Below are positions 18,480-26,559 of a stretch of DNA of 64,000 nt, piece after piece (position 1 is the first letter of the stretch; every line of letters starts with the position of its first letter). The notes beneath the pieces are model-generated. The model had not been told where the DNA came from. It made no database searches and saw nothing but the letters and a program-made list of their open reading frames with translations. Source of the DNA: Paenibacillus agri (GTDB lineage Bacteria > Bacillota > Bacilli > Paenibacillales > Paenibacillaceae); NCBI RefSeq assembly GCF_013359945.1, contig NZ_JABWCS010000219.1:62001-126000 (forward strand), in the 5' to 3' direction. A program made the position numbers and the translations under genes.

Positions 18480-19094
18480 TTAGTCTTCTTCTCCCTGTGA
18501 ACCATTCAATACATCGATTCCCGGCATGGCATCAATTGGGGGAGAGACAGGGTCGACGGGAGTTCCCGCTTCTAGATCATCTGCATCCGGGATGTCCTCC
18601 AGCGGTTCCTCTTCGTCGTAGTCGATCTCTGCTGAAGTCTCGTTCTCATCTGCATAATCAATGGTTGTTCCGGTCAGGCCCGCTGCGTCGGCCGCCAACA
18701 CAGCGTCAGATTCAAGCAGATCATCCCGCTTTGGTGCTGGAGAGGCTAGAATCGGACGCTCGCGACTTTCTCGTTGGCGAAGTTCCGGCTCCTGAACGTT
18801 CAGGCCAATATCTGCGGCCAAATATTCATCCCCGACCAATACCGGGTCCGATCCTTCATCGATAACCCCGTCAAAATCTACGGGGATGGCTCCGACGCGC
18901 CTGTGGATGGCAAGCGCTGATTCCAGCGGGACCCGGTCTTTTGGGGTAGGCTCTCCGCTGTTGCCCCGCGTGGTTATTGTTCCAACGGGACGAATAACGT
19001 CTGTAGGAATCTCCTCTTCAGGAGAGGTATCGCGGCTTGAACGATATCGTTCGTAAGCGAAATCGGCTTCTGTCTTATTGAATTCATTGCCCAT
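18480..19094 (-). CDS. Acidic protein of unknown function
   Basis: A 204-residue hydrophilic, strongly acidic protein without membrane segments or cysteines; I do not recognise a family. It begins MGNEFNKTEADFAYERYRSS. Two-thirds of the way along there is a run rich in Asp and Glu (IDYDEEEPLEDIPDADDLEA), and prolines are common, so much of it is probably disordered. The ATG at 19094 follows GGGAGCTGAG and is preferred; the open frame extends to 19217 without a good start. It is transcribed alone, divergently from the kinase pair. Confidence 0.6.
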   Translation of the reverse strand: MGNEFNKTEADFAYERYRSSRDTSPEEEIPTDVIRPVGTITTRGNSGEPTPKDRVPLESALAIHRRVGAIPVDFDGVIDEGSDPVLVGDEYLAADIGLNVQEPELRQRESRERPILASPAPKRDDLLESDAVLAADAAGLTGTTIDYADENETSAEIDYDEEEPLEDIPDADDLEAGTPVDPVSPPIDAMPGIDVLNGSQGEED

Positions 19095-19167
19095 GCATCT
19101 CAGCTCCCTAAATATGGTGTGAAATACCAGTGTATATTCTTTACCCTTATATGCGGGCGCGAATCGT

Positions 19168-19196
19168 TTGACAGGTGGACAGGCCCTATCCATAAT
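19168..19196 (+). promoter_or_regulatory. Sigma-A promoter for the twin kinase operon
   Basis: A perfect TTGACA (19168-19173), 17-base spacer and CATAAT (19191-19196, 5/6). A leader of roughly 145 bases follows before the first kinase start at 19349. Confidence 0.72.
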
Positions 19197-19348
19197 ATAT
19201 TCATTCCGGCCCGGCATTAACCAGATTTGGGGTGAAATCGTCTAATTTCGAGGTTATTTGCAGATAGAGGGAGGGATAGCTCGAAGGCTGTCGAAATTAA
19301 GAAGCGTACATACTATACATACAACTATCGACTTACTGAGGTGCCGAG

Positions 19349-21250
19349 ATGAAGTTGCCACTACAAAAAACAGCGGCGGTAGTTCTTGTGCTGTTACTAC
19401 TGACGGCCATCGTTCCTATTGGGGTAGCCTTGGAATGGGGAGGGCCATCAGGCAGAGCATTGCCCAGCTGGGAACTGAAATGGGAGAATACAACTGCACC
19501 CGATGCCATGAAAGCGGCGGCATCCAAGGGTGATGAATGGATAGAAGTAATCGAACAAAGACCAATGCCAGTGGCCCCGGAGGGAGCACATGCAGCATGG
19601 TTGCGGGTGACAGTCCCGCGGCTGACAGAGAATTCAGCACTGCTAATTGATAAAGTATTCGGAGAGGATATTAAGGCCTTCCTGAATAATAAGCTTGTTT
19701 ATGATCTGCAAGGAAAGAACAGTTTCAGCGGGAATAAAATTCTGATTCCTCTAAGTGAAGAGACCTCTGGAGGACAGCTATATTTGTGGAGTAGCGGAGG
19801 CGGGAGCAAAGGACCTGGCATTGAGGGCCGCATTCTGGTGGGCAACTACGGGAAACTGCTGGATTACTATATCAAACAGGACTTTATGGATATTGTCATT
19901 GGTACGGCGCTTATTTTTATGGCGTCCATCTTGATCGTGTGTTCCCTGTTTCTCAAGAAGGAGCCGTTCTCCAGCGCTTTATTGCTGATGCTGATTATTT
20001 TATCATGCGGAATTTTGGTCGTGGTGTATTCACCGCTCCTGCCACTTGTATTAAGAAGTCAGGGCCGGCTAACAGAGTTGCTGTTTGATCTGGCATTGTT
20101 TACATTGCTTCCGACTTTTACTCTTTACTTTGAGCGAATATTCGACAGCAGTAAGAACAGGTTTATTGTTCCCTTCCGGAAATTCCAGATAGGCTATTCC
20201 TTATTCAGTCTGTCGCTCTGGATATTGAATGCGGCCACATCTTATCGCTTGGACGATATCTATCGGTTCATGACGGTCAGTGTTGTCGGGATTCTGATGA
20301 TTATCCAGTTTGTCTTTTTACTAACCCTGGCGGCTATCTATGCCTATCGCGGCAATTCGGATGCCATTATTTTCACTATAGGCTTTGCCGTCTTTGCCCT
20401 ACTGTCGTTGACAGAGTTATCTCTATTCTTTGCCACCAATCAGAGATATCACTTCTACTGGTGGAAATGGGGTCTGGTGGTATTCATTATCTCACTGATC
20501 GTGATCCTGGGCAGAGGATTCGCCAGAAACCATGAGCAAGTGGTGGAATATTCACGCGAGCTCGAGATGTTCAATAACGATCTCCAGCGTTCTGAGAAAA
20601 TGGAGATTATCAGTGAATTAGCTGCATCGGTGGCACATGAAGTGCGCAACCCGCTACAGGTGACTAGAGGTTTTCTACAGATCCTAGGGGAACGCTCCGG
20701 TAAGAAGGAGAAGGAATATCTGCAAATGGCGGTGGCTGAGCTGGACCGTGCCTCGCTAATTATTACGGACTTCCTCACCTTCGCAAAGCCAGGTATGGAG
20801 ACGGTAGTCCAGCTTGATGTTTCCGCAGAGCTCAGACATGTGTCAGGTATTCTGCTTCCGCTGGCCCACATGCAGGGCGGGGAGATTGAGCTGAAGTTAC
20901 AGCCTTGCCTCTATGTGCTCGGCAGTTCTTCCAAATTCAAACAGGCCTTTATCAACATCATCAAGAACAGCATTGAAGCTTTGCGCGAAGAGGGGATGAT
21001 TGTCATCACCTCCTGGAGATCAGGGGATCAGATTCTGATTAGTGTGAAGGACAATGGGGAAGGAATGAAGGTCAGTGAGCTGTCTCGCCTGGGCGAGCCG
21101 TACTATTCAAACAAGACCAAAGGGACGGGACTTGGGCTTATGGTAACGTTCCGTATCGTTGAGGCGATGCAGGGCACTTTGGAGTTCCAGAGCAAGAAGG
21201 GCGAGGGCACAGAGGTCATTATCAAATTTCCAGCGGTCGACCCGGAATAG
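19349..21250 (+). CDS. Membrane sensor histidine kinase (first of a tandem pair)
   Basis: An autophosphorylating sensor in the membrane. A signal peptide is followed by a ~150-residue outer domain resembling 7TMR-DISM extracellular domains, about seven helices (residues 175-400), then HisKA and HATPase domains. The H box is SVAHEVRNPLQVTRGFLQ (His430), the N box IKNSIEAL, G1 DNGEGM and G2 GTGLGL, all intact. The core resembles Bacillus sporulation kinases that feed Spo0F, and there is no adjacent response regulator, which fits. GAGGTG precedes the ATG. The next gene is a close paralogue. The stimulus is unknown; the nearby prenyl-peptide genes are a candidate source. Confidence 0.85.
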   Translation: MKLPLQKTAAVVLVLLLLTAIVPIGVALEWGGPSGRALPSWELKWENTTAPDAMKAAASKGDEWIEVIEQRPMPVAPEGAHAAWLRVTVPRLTENSALLIDKVFGEDIKAFLNNKLVYDLQGKNSFSGNKILIPLSEETSGGQLYLWSSGGGSKGPGIEGRILVGNYGKLLDYYIKQDFMDIVIGTALIFMASILIVCSLFLKKEPFSSALLLMLIILSCGILVVVYSPLLPLVLRSQGRLTELLFDLALFTLLPTFTLYFERIFDSSKNRFIVPFRKFQIGYSLFSLSLWILNAATSYRLDDIYRFMTVSVVGILMIIQFVFLLTLAAIYAYRGNSDAIIFTIGFAVFALLSLTELSLFFATNQRYHFYWWKWGLVVFIISLIVILGRGFARNHEQVVEYSRELEMFNNDLQRSEKMEIISELAASVAHEVRNPLQVTRGFLQILGERSGKKEKEYLQMAVAELDRASLIITDFLTFAKPGMETVVQLDVSAELRHVSGILLPLAHMQGGEIELKLQPCLYVLGSSSKFKQAFINIIKNSIEALREEGMIVITSWRSGDQILISVKDNGEGMKVSELSRLGEPYYSNKTKGTGLGLMVTFRIVEAMQGTLEFQSKKGEGTEVIIKFPAVDPE

Positions 21251-21346
21251 ATTTTATTCCGTATTTAAAGGATTGGGCGGCCGCTTGCGCGAAATAGAAG
21301 GTAAGAACATAAATGAGTCTCTCAATATTCCCCGCGAGGTGCTTGA

Positions 21347-23275
21347 ATGCGAGTCTTTGTGAAAAGTCTTCATATAACAGCGGCACTTTTCCTTCTTCTG
21401 ATGTTGAACAGTTCTCTGGTGGCATCTGCGACGAATTCCGGAACAACGTATGAGCTGACCAAGTGGCAGATGGAATGGGCGAGTCGTCCGCAAGCTCCGG
21501 CCCCGGGGACAGAAATGCCTTCGGAAATCGCGGACGGGCAAGCCTGGACAACCGTGGATGGTAGTCAGGGCCGTATGGACCTGCCCCCAGGTATTTCTGC
21601 TGCATGGAGCCGTATGATTATTCCAGAATTACATTTCACCTCTCCTTCGCTGTACATTAAGACTCTGTATGCGCTGCATGTCAAAGTGTTCGTGGATAAC
21701 CGACTAATTTTTGAAGGGGACCGCTCGTTTATCAAGGATAACTATTCTTTGCTTCTACCGCTGGATAGCGGAGACAGCGGGAAAATGTTATATATATGGA
21801 CGGAAACGCTGCAGGACCGAATCGGCATCAAGGATAAAGTGGTCATTGGCGAGCATAGCGAATTGATCAACAATTATGTCAAGAGCGGACTGATGGATGT
21901 CATTTTGGGCAGCGCCTTTATTTTTGTAGCTTTAGTTCTTTTTGTATGTGTGTTTTATCTGAACCAGGCATATTTCTCCAGTATCGTGGCCCTGGCCATC
22001 GTTATCTTCTCCACAGGTGTGCTATCCATTACCTATTCTCCGTTTATCTATACCTTTTATAGCTATCTTGGCAATGTAAGTATCGTCATGCTGGATATAG
22101 CGCTCCTATCACTGCTCCCTTCCTTGACCTTCCTGTTCGAGAGAATCTTCGGAAGCGGCAAGTGTGCGGTAATTCGGCGGTTCCGCAAGTTCCAGGTCGC
22201 CTACTCTCTATTTTGTCTGGCTTGGCTAGTGATTAACGGGTTATCCGGGAATCGCTTTGTGGAGTTCTATTATTTTATTTCCACGAATATTGTGGGACTT
22301 ATCCTCATCGTTCAGTTCATCCTGCTCATTGCCTGTGTCATCATTTTTTCGGTCAAGGGCAATAAGGAAGCTATTATTTTTGCCATCGGCTTCGGTACAG
22401 CTGCGCTAACCGGGGCAGTGGAGCTGATCTGGTACTATGTCCGCAAGGGAGACTATGACTTAGTTTATTGGAAATGGGCGTTAGTCGTATTCATCATGTC
22501 TCTCATTGTTATTTTAGGTCGCCGCTTGATGCTGAACCACCAGATGGTAATCAAGTATTCACGGGAGCTTGAATTGTTCAACAATGAACTGCAGCGCTCG
22601 GAGAAACTAGAGATCATCAGTGAACTGGCGGCTTCTGTGGCACACGAGGTGCGCAACCCGCTTCAGGTAACAAGAGGATTTCTGCAGCTTCTTGGCGGGA
22701 AATCACATGGGGCAGAGAAGAAATATTTGAATATGGCCATCAGTGAGCTGGACCGGGCATCTAATATCATTACTGACTTCCTGACCTTTGCAAAGCCGGA
22801 ATTCGAACAGATCAGTGTACTGAATATGAACGAGGAATTTCATCATATCGAGAGTATTATGCTGCCGCTATGCCATTTGAGTAACGGGAAGATGGATCTG
22901 AATGTAAGAGGTGAGCTGTGGGTGAAGGGGAATTCCTCTAAATTCAAGCAGGCCTTTATCAATATTATCAAGAACAGCATCGAGGCCATGGGTGAGGACG
23001 GTCACATCGAGATCATGGCATACGGTGAAGGCAACAAGGTGCACATTCATATAAGAGACAACGGAGAAGGGATGGAGCCTGAAGTGCTGAACCGGTTGGG
23101 GGAGCCGTATTTCTCTAACAAGACGAAGGGGACCGGACTTGGGCTGATGGTGACCTTCCGTATTATTGAGGCCATGCAGGGGGAAATTGTATTCTCCAGC
23201 AAAAAAGGAGCGGGAACCGAATCCATTACGACACTGCCGTTGGCAGAACGTCCGGATGCTTCCCGCTCCTTATGA
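21347..23275 (+). CDS. Membrane sensor histidine kinase (second of a tandem pair)
   Basis: A paralogue of the preceding kinase with the same order: signal peptide, outer domain, about seven helices, HisKA (His433 in SVAHEVRNPLQ), HATPase (IKNSIEAM, DNGEGM, GTGLGL). Long runs such as SSKFKQAFINIIKNSIEA and LGEPYFSNKTKG are shared, while the outer domain is much more diverged, as expected for a duplication with a change in ligand. Like its partner it starts after GAGGTG. Its stop lies only 16 bases from the end of the convergent peptide gene, with no terminator between. Confidence 0.85.
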   Translation: MRVFVKSLHITAALFLLLMLNSSLVASATNSGTTYELTKWQMEWASRPQAPAPGTEMPSEIADGQAWTTVDGSQGRMDLPPGISAAWSRMIIPELHFTSPSLYIKTLYALHVKVFVDNRLIFEGDRSFIKDNYSLLLPLDSGDSGKMLYIWTETLQDRIGIKDKVVIGEHSELINNYVKSGLMDVILGSAFIFVALVLFVCVFYLNQAYFSSIVALAIVIFSTGVLSITYSPFIYTFYSYLGNVSIVMLDIALLSLLPSLTFLFERIFGSGKCAVIRRFRKFQVAYSLFCLAWLVINGLSGNRFVEFYYFISTNIVGLILIVQFILLIACVIIFSVKGNKEAIIFAIGFGTAALTGAVELIWYYVRKGDYDLVYWKWALVVFIMSLIVILGRRLMLNHQMVIKYSRELELFNNELQRSEKLEIISELAASVAHEVRNPLQVTRGFLQLLGGKSHGAEKKYLNMAISELDRASNIITDFLTFAKPEFEQISVLNMNEEFHHIESIMLPLCHLSNGKMDLNVRGELWVKGNSSKFKQAFINIIKNSIEAMGEDGHIEIMAYGEGNKVHIHIRDNGEGMEPEVLNRLGEPYFSNKTKGTGLGLMVTFRIIEAMQGEIVFSSKKGAGTESITTLPLAERPDASRSL

Positions 23276-23291
23276 AGTTGATCTCGATGTA

Positions 23292-23531
23292 TTACCAGGA
23301 ACCCAGTGGCTTAACGTCGGTTTTCAAGGCGCCGGAAGCCGGACTTGGAGGAATGACAAGATAGAATTCATTGGAGTCTTCCTCTACTGCCTTTAATGTA
23401 ACACTGTCGGGAATGATGATGCCCAGAGCTTCTTGGATGGCTGACTTCGGATCGCTGAGCAGTCTTTGTTTGAAACTCGGATCTTCCCATGCCTTTTGAA
23501 TCACTTGATTTCTAAGAATCGCTTCTGACAA
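23292..23531 (-). CDS. NHLP-leader RiPP/pheromone precursor ending in Trp
   Basis: A 79-residue peptide whose first ~62 residues resemble nitrile-hydratase-alpha-like leaders: the conserved AWEDPSFKQRLLSDPKSAI block, then IIIPDSVTLKAVEED and the hydrophobic end NEFYLVIPP. The remaining ~17 residues (SPASGALKTDVKPLGSW) form a short core ending in Trp79. Start TTG 23531 is chosen because GGGAGG lies 9 bases upstream; the GTG at 23540 directly abuts that site. It is the second gene behind an isoprenoid-synthase-fold enzyme. I infer a ribosomally made peptide with a prenylated C-terminal Trp. No protease or exporter gene is adjacent. Confidence 0.75.
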   Translation of the reverse strand: MSEAILRNQVIQKAWEDPSFKQRLLSDPKSAIQEALGIIIPDSVTLKAVEEDSNEFYLVIPPSPASGALKTDVKPLGSW

Positions 23532-23569
23532 AATAATCACCCTCCCAAAATGGTTATATTTTCCTCATT

Positions 23570-23598
23570 AGTATAGCATAAGGCCTACTCTGTTTCTA
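23570..23598 (-). promoter_or_regulatory. Possible second promoter for the precursor gene
   Basis: On the minus strand TAGAAA (4/6) and TATACT (5/6) are 17 bases apart, and TG-C precedes TATACT, making an extended -10. It lies within the 70 bases between the enzyme and peptide genes and would allow extra precursor production. Confidence 0.45.
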
Positions 23599-23601
23599 TT
23601 A

Positions 23602-24546
23602 CTATTTATGCATATCTGTCATATTTTTGGAGAGCCAGTAAGAGAGTCCTCCGCCTTGTAAAAGACGTTTTTCCTCCTCGATTGCAACAGAAATATGATC
23701 TAAATTTTCTGATAACAACTGATGAAAGCTATACAAATGAGGAGCGTTTAGAGCATAGGCTGAAAGTCCGTCGTTGGTGGCTCTTGCGATGTCAGCGAAA
23801 TGTTCCATTCCCCCTGTCGTGAAAATGAAGTCCCTAATCTCCCCGAGGGTAAGTTCGCTTTGTGCTTCCTGCCGGTGGCTATTCGCGAGGGAGAGCAACG
23901 TGTTGTAGCTGCCCGATTTCCAATCTTCTTCCCAATCTTCGTAGTCATCCAGCATCTGCAAGGTGAGCAATACATCATCCATCATCGCCTCGGCAGAAGG
24001 CACGACTTCTTCATGGCCGGTCAGAAGCAAGACGGCGGTGCTACTGAGCTTAAGTGGGCTTGCTTTATGGGAGATTTTCACCCGGTTGTTGTTGAAGTAA
24101 TCGCCTGTGTGTTCATTGCTGACACTGTCGGCCCATTCGGTAATATAGCGACTGAAGAACGACCAGAAGGGGGAATCTGAAGGGAATAGCTGCCGGTAAA
24201 TCTTGAGGAATTCTACATAGAATAAATTAGCCAGTGGCAAATGTGAATGGGCAAAGGATTCATGACTGTCCATTAGATCATCCTGAATAAAGAAGTAGAG
24301 CATGAGGAGCACATTGCCCCGTGACATCTGACGGGTGACCTCAGCCGGCAGGCCGTAGCCGTCCCGCAGCCAGAATGGGAGCAGATAACAGATATAGTTC
24401 TTGTGACTCCCAGCCGTAAATACGTTAAAATGGTCAAGGTAGGACATGCCCTGACCTTGCAGTGGCTCTGGAAATGCAGAGATGGTACGCCTGCTATCTT
24501 CAAACACCAAGCGAAGCTCTTCCTCATAAGCATAAAGCCAGTCCAT
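23602..24546 (-). CDS. Class I isoprenoid-synthase-fold enzyme, candidate peptide prenyltransferase
   Basis: A 314-residue, mostly helical, soluble protein with two aspartate-rich motifs spaced as in polyprenyl synthases: DDLMD (89-93) and DDYED (200-204). These bind Mg-diphosphate in that superfamily, which also contains ComQ, the Bacillus enzyme that prenylates a Trp in ComX. Outside the motifs I see little similarity to farnesyl diphosphate synthase. ATG 24546 is chosen since AGGAGA lies 7 bases upstream; the longer open frame has no such site. It shares an operon with the NHLP peptide ending in Trp. Terpene synthesis is the main alternative. Confidence 0.7.
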   Translation of the reverse strand: MDWLYAYEEELRLVFEDSRRTISAFPEPLQGQGMSYLDHFNVFTAGSHKNYICYLLPFWLRDGYGLPAEVTRQMSRGNVLLMLYFFIQDDLMDSHESFAHSHLPLANLFYVEFLKIYRQLFPSDSPFWSFFSRYITEWADSVSNEHTGDYFNNNRVKISHKASPLKLSSTAVLLLTGHEEVVPSAEAMMDDVLLTLQMLDDYEDWEEDWKSGSYNTLLSLANSHRQEAQSELTLGEIRDFIFTTGGMEHFADIARATNDGLSAYALNAPHLYSFHQLLSENLDHISVAIEEEKRLLQGGGLSYWLSKNMTDMHK

Positions 24547-24604
24547 AGGCATATCTCCTGTCATAAATTTAAATATTATGTAATAAAATGGGACGTTTGT
24601 CCTG

Positions 24605-24633
24605 ATTATAGCGTTCTGCTGTGACGATTTCAA
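24605..24633 (-). promoter_or_regulatory. Strong promoter of the isoprenoid enzyme/peptide operon
   Basis: On the minus strand TTGAAA (24633-24628), a 17-base spacer and a perfect TATAAT (24610-24605), about 60 bases before the enzyme start. This is among the best promoter matches in the window. Confidence 0.78.
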
Positions 24634-24658
24634 TCTTAATTTAGGGAGACATAGGACC

Positions 24659-24997
24659 ATGGAATGGTATACTTTGGGGCAAATGCTGATGGCCATCCGG
24701 ATCGGCCAGAAAGCTGTGACGCCGGATGGACGAACTCTACGGCGTTCCTCCGGAGGATTGTTCTGGAAGGGTGGACGCCAGGACGGTAAAATTGTAGAGA
24801 TTAGGGACTATCTTTTCACTGATCTCTGGAGAATTGAGGAAGATGAAGAGAGTGGGGAAGAGGCCGGGAAGCGCGAAGCAGTGGAGCGTAAGGAAAGGGA
24901 GATGCTTGAGAATCAATACGAAGAGCTGCGCTGGGAATATCTGATTGAGCGGCGTGGTGGAGCGGACAATACAGGAAGAGGTGGAGAACATGGATAA
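24659..24997 (+). CDS. Small charged protein, unknown function
   Basis: A 112-residue soluble protein that I do not recognise. The N-terminal half (EWYTLGQMLMAIRIGQKA, then TPDGRTLRRSS) looks like a compact domain. The C-terminal half is very rich in Glu, Arg and Lys and may form a helix or short coiled coil. GGGAG precedes the ATG. Its stop overlaps the start of the oxidoreductase gene by eight bases, so the two are probably translationally coupled. It is divergent from the isoprenoid enzyme gene. Confidence 0.65.
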   Translation: MEWYTLGQMLMAIRIGQKAVTPDGRTLRRSSGGLFWKGGRQDGKIVEIRDYLFTDLWRIEEDEESGEEAGKREAVERKEREMLENQYEELRWEYLIERRGGADNTGRGGEHG

Positions 24998-26066
24998 GGT
25001 TGTATTTGGATTGGTTGGCGGCGGCTGGCGGGCCGAGTTTTTCTTGCGGATTGCGAAAGCGCTACCGGAACATTTCTCGGTTGGTGCGATGTACGTGCGG
25101 AATCCGGACAAGGCTGAAGACCTGAGCAGAGCTTGGGGCGTGACTGTATATTCGGATTTGGAGCAGTTCATCGCGGCAGGAGGTTATTCCTTCGCGGTAG
25201 TTTCTCTGAGCCGGGAGGTCAGTCCGTCATTTATAGCAAAACTTGCTGCAGCACAGATTCCTGTGCTGACGGAAACACCGCCCGCCTCAGATTTGGAGGG
25301 ACTGATCTCACTTTGGGAGACAGTAGGCGGGGCTGCGGCCAAAATCCAGGTTGCCGAGCAATATCTGTTCCAACCGATGCATGCCGCCAGAATTGCGCTG
25401 GCCCGATCCGGCCGGCTGGGAGAGATCAGTCAAGCTCAGATCTCGGCGGCACATGGCTACCACGGGATCAGCCTGATGCGGCAGTTACTCGGTATCGATT
25501 TTCAAAATGTGACCATCAGCGGCCGGGAATTCCGTTCCCCGATTATCAACGGACCGCAACGTAGTGGCCCGCCGGCAGCGGAAGAGACAGTGGAAGCGGA
25601 TCAGAAGATTGCTTTCTTCGATTTCGGGGACAAGCTGGGACTGTTCGATTTCACGGGTGAGCAATATTTCTCCTGGATCCGCAGCAACCGGATTCTTGTT
25701 CGGGGTGACCGCGGGGAGATTGTCAATCATGACGTCGCTTGGCTAGAGAGCTTTGACAATCCGGTGTACACAAACTTGCGTCGCATGGATGCCGGACATG
25801 GCGGAAACCTGGAAGGCTTCTACCTTAAAGGAATTATCGCGGACGGAGAATGGCTCTACCGCAATCCCTTTATCCCGGCCCGCCTGACGGACGACGAAAT
25901 CGCAATTGCGGAGAGTCTGTCCCGGATGGCACACTATGTGCGGGGCGGCCCATCCTTCTACAGCCTGGCCGAAGGCAGCCAGGATCATTACTTGTCCCTG
26001 CTGCTGGATCAGGCTGTCGCCACAGGCACAGCTGTGACTTCAGAGACTCAGCCTTGGGCCTTGTAA
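24990..26066 (+). CDS. Gfo/Idh/MocA-family oxidoreductase
   Basis: An NAD(P)-dependent dehydrogenase, usually acting on sugars, inositols or their derivatives. The Rossmann start is VVFGLVGGGWRAEFFLRIAK. The usual EKP motif is replaced by LTETPPA, so the catalytic lysine is not at its normal place and activity could differ. The C-terminal domain holds the beta-sheet substrate region (HGYHGISLMRQLLG). ATG 24990 follows GAGGTGGAG. At 358 residues the length is normal. The substrate is unknown. Confidence 0.82.
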   Translation: MDKVVFGLVGGGWRAEFFLRIAKALPEHFSVGAMYVRNPDKAEDLSRAWGVTVYSDLEQFIAAGGYSFAVVSLSREVSPSFIAKLAAAQIPVLTETPPASDLEGLISLWETVGGAAAKIQVAEQYLFQPMHAARIALARSGRLGEISQAQISAAHGYHGISLMRQLLGIDFQNVTISGREFRSPIINGPQRSGPPAAEETVEADQKIAFFDFGDKLGLFDFTGEQYFSWIRSNRILVRGDRGEIVNHDVAWLESFDNPVYTNLRRMDAGHGGNLEGFYLKGIIADGEWLYRNPFIPARLTDDEIAIAESLSRMAHYVRGGPSFYSLAEGSQDHYLSLLLDQAVATGTAVTSETQPWAL

Positions 26067-26168
26067 GGCTGAGTTACGATCTCACTGCTGCGGACTGTGG
26101 CAGTGAGGCGGACCTGCTGCAAGCGATCTGCTGAAAGTTGAAGCAGATGGCGCGGTAGCAGCAAGAAA

Positions 26169-26452
26169 GCGCATCTGCGCAGCGAGATGTAGCGGTCACA
26201 AGCGCATCTGCGCAGCAAGATATAGCGGTCACAAGCGCATCTGCGCAGCGAGATGTAGTGGTCACAAGCGCATCTGCGCAGCGAGATATAGCGGTCACAA
26301 GCGCATCTGCGCAGCGAGATGTAGCGGTCACAAGCGCATCTGCGCAGCAAGATGTAGCGGTCACAAACGCATCTGCCCAGCGAGATGTAGCGGTCACAAG
26401 CGCATCTGCGTAGCGAGATGTAGCGGTCACAAGCGCATCTGCGCAGCAAGAT
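26169..26452. repeat. 33-bp minisatellite, eight full copies plus a partial
   Basis: Units start every 33 bases from 26169 to 26433, differing by a few substitutions. Each contains CATCT and AGATG arms around the self-complementary CTGCGCAG, so each can fold as a hairpin. The 33-base period keeps frames open on the minus strand, giving Cys-rich repeat peptides that are an artefact. The repeat fills most of the 493-base gap between the oxidoreductase and hexosaminidase genes; the remaining flanks (26067-26168 and 26453-26559) hold no gene. Confidence 0.93.
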
Positions 26453-26559
26453 AGCTTTGCAGCTGCACAAGCAGGCCAGCCTCCGAACGCGGGAGGCTGG
26501 CCTGCTGTGTTGTATGGCTGTGCCGATGCATCAGGCACAGCTTGTGGCGTGCGGCACGG

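Noticed and set aside
23602-24546. Ordinary farnesyl or heptaprenyl diphosphate synthase
   Set aside because: It has both Asp-rich motifs, but the flanking motifs of housekeeping prenyl synthases are not visible and the gene is paired with a RiPP-like precursor, so a plain housekeeping role is less likely.
26169-26452. CRISPR array
   Set aside because: Units abut directly with no unique spacers, and no cas gene is in the window. The same holds for the arrays at 14173, 47617 and 48167.
26048-26538. Two overlapping minus-strand reading frames encoding Cys/Arg-rich repeated peptides
   Set aside because: They exist only because the 33-bp repeat period is a multiple of three; both frames are open, no ribosome-binding site is present, and the peptide pattern simply mirrors the DNA repeat.
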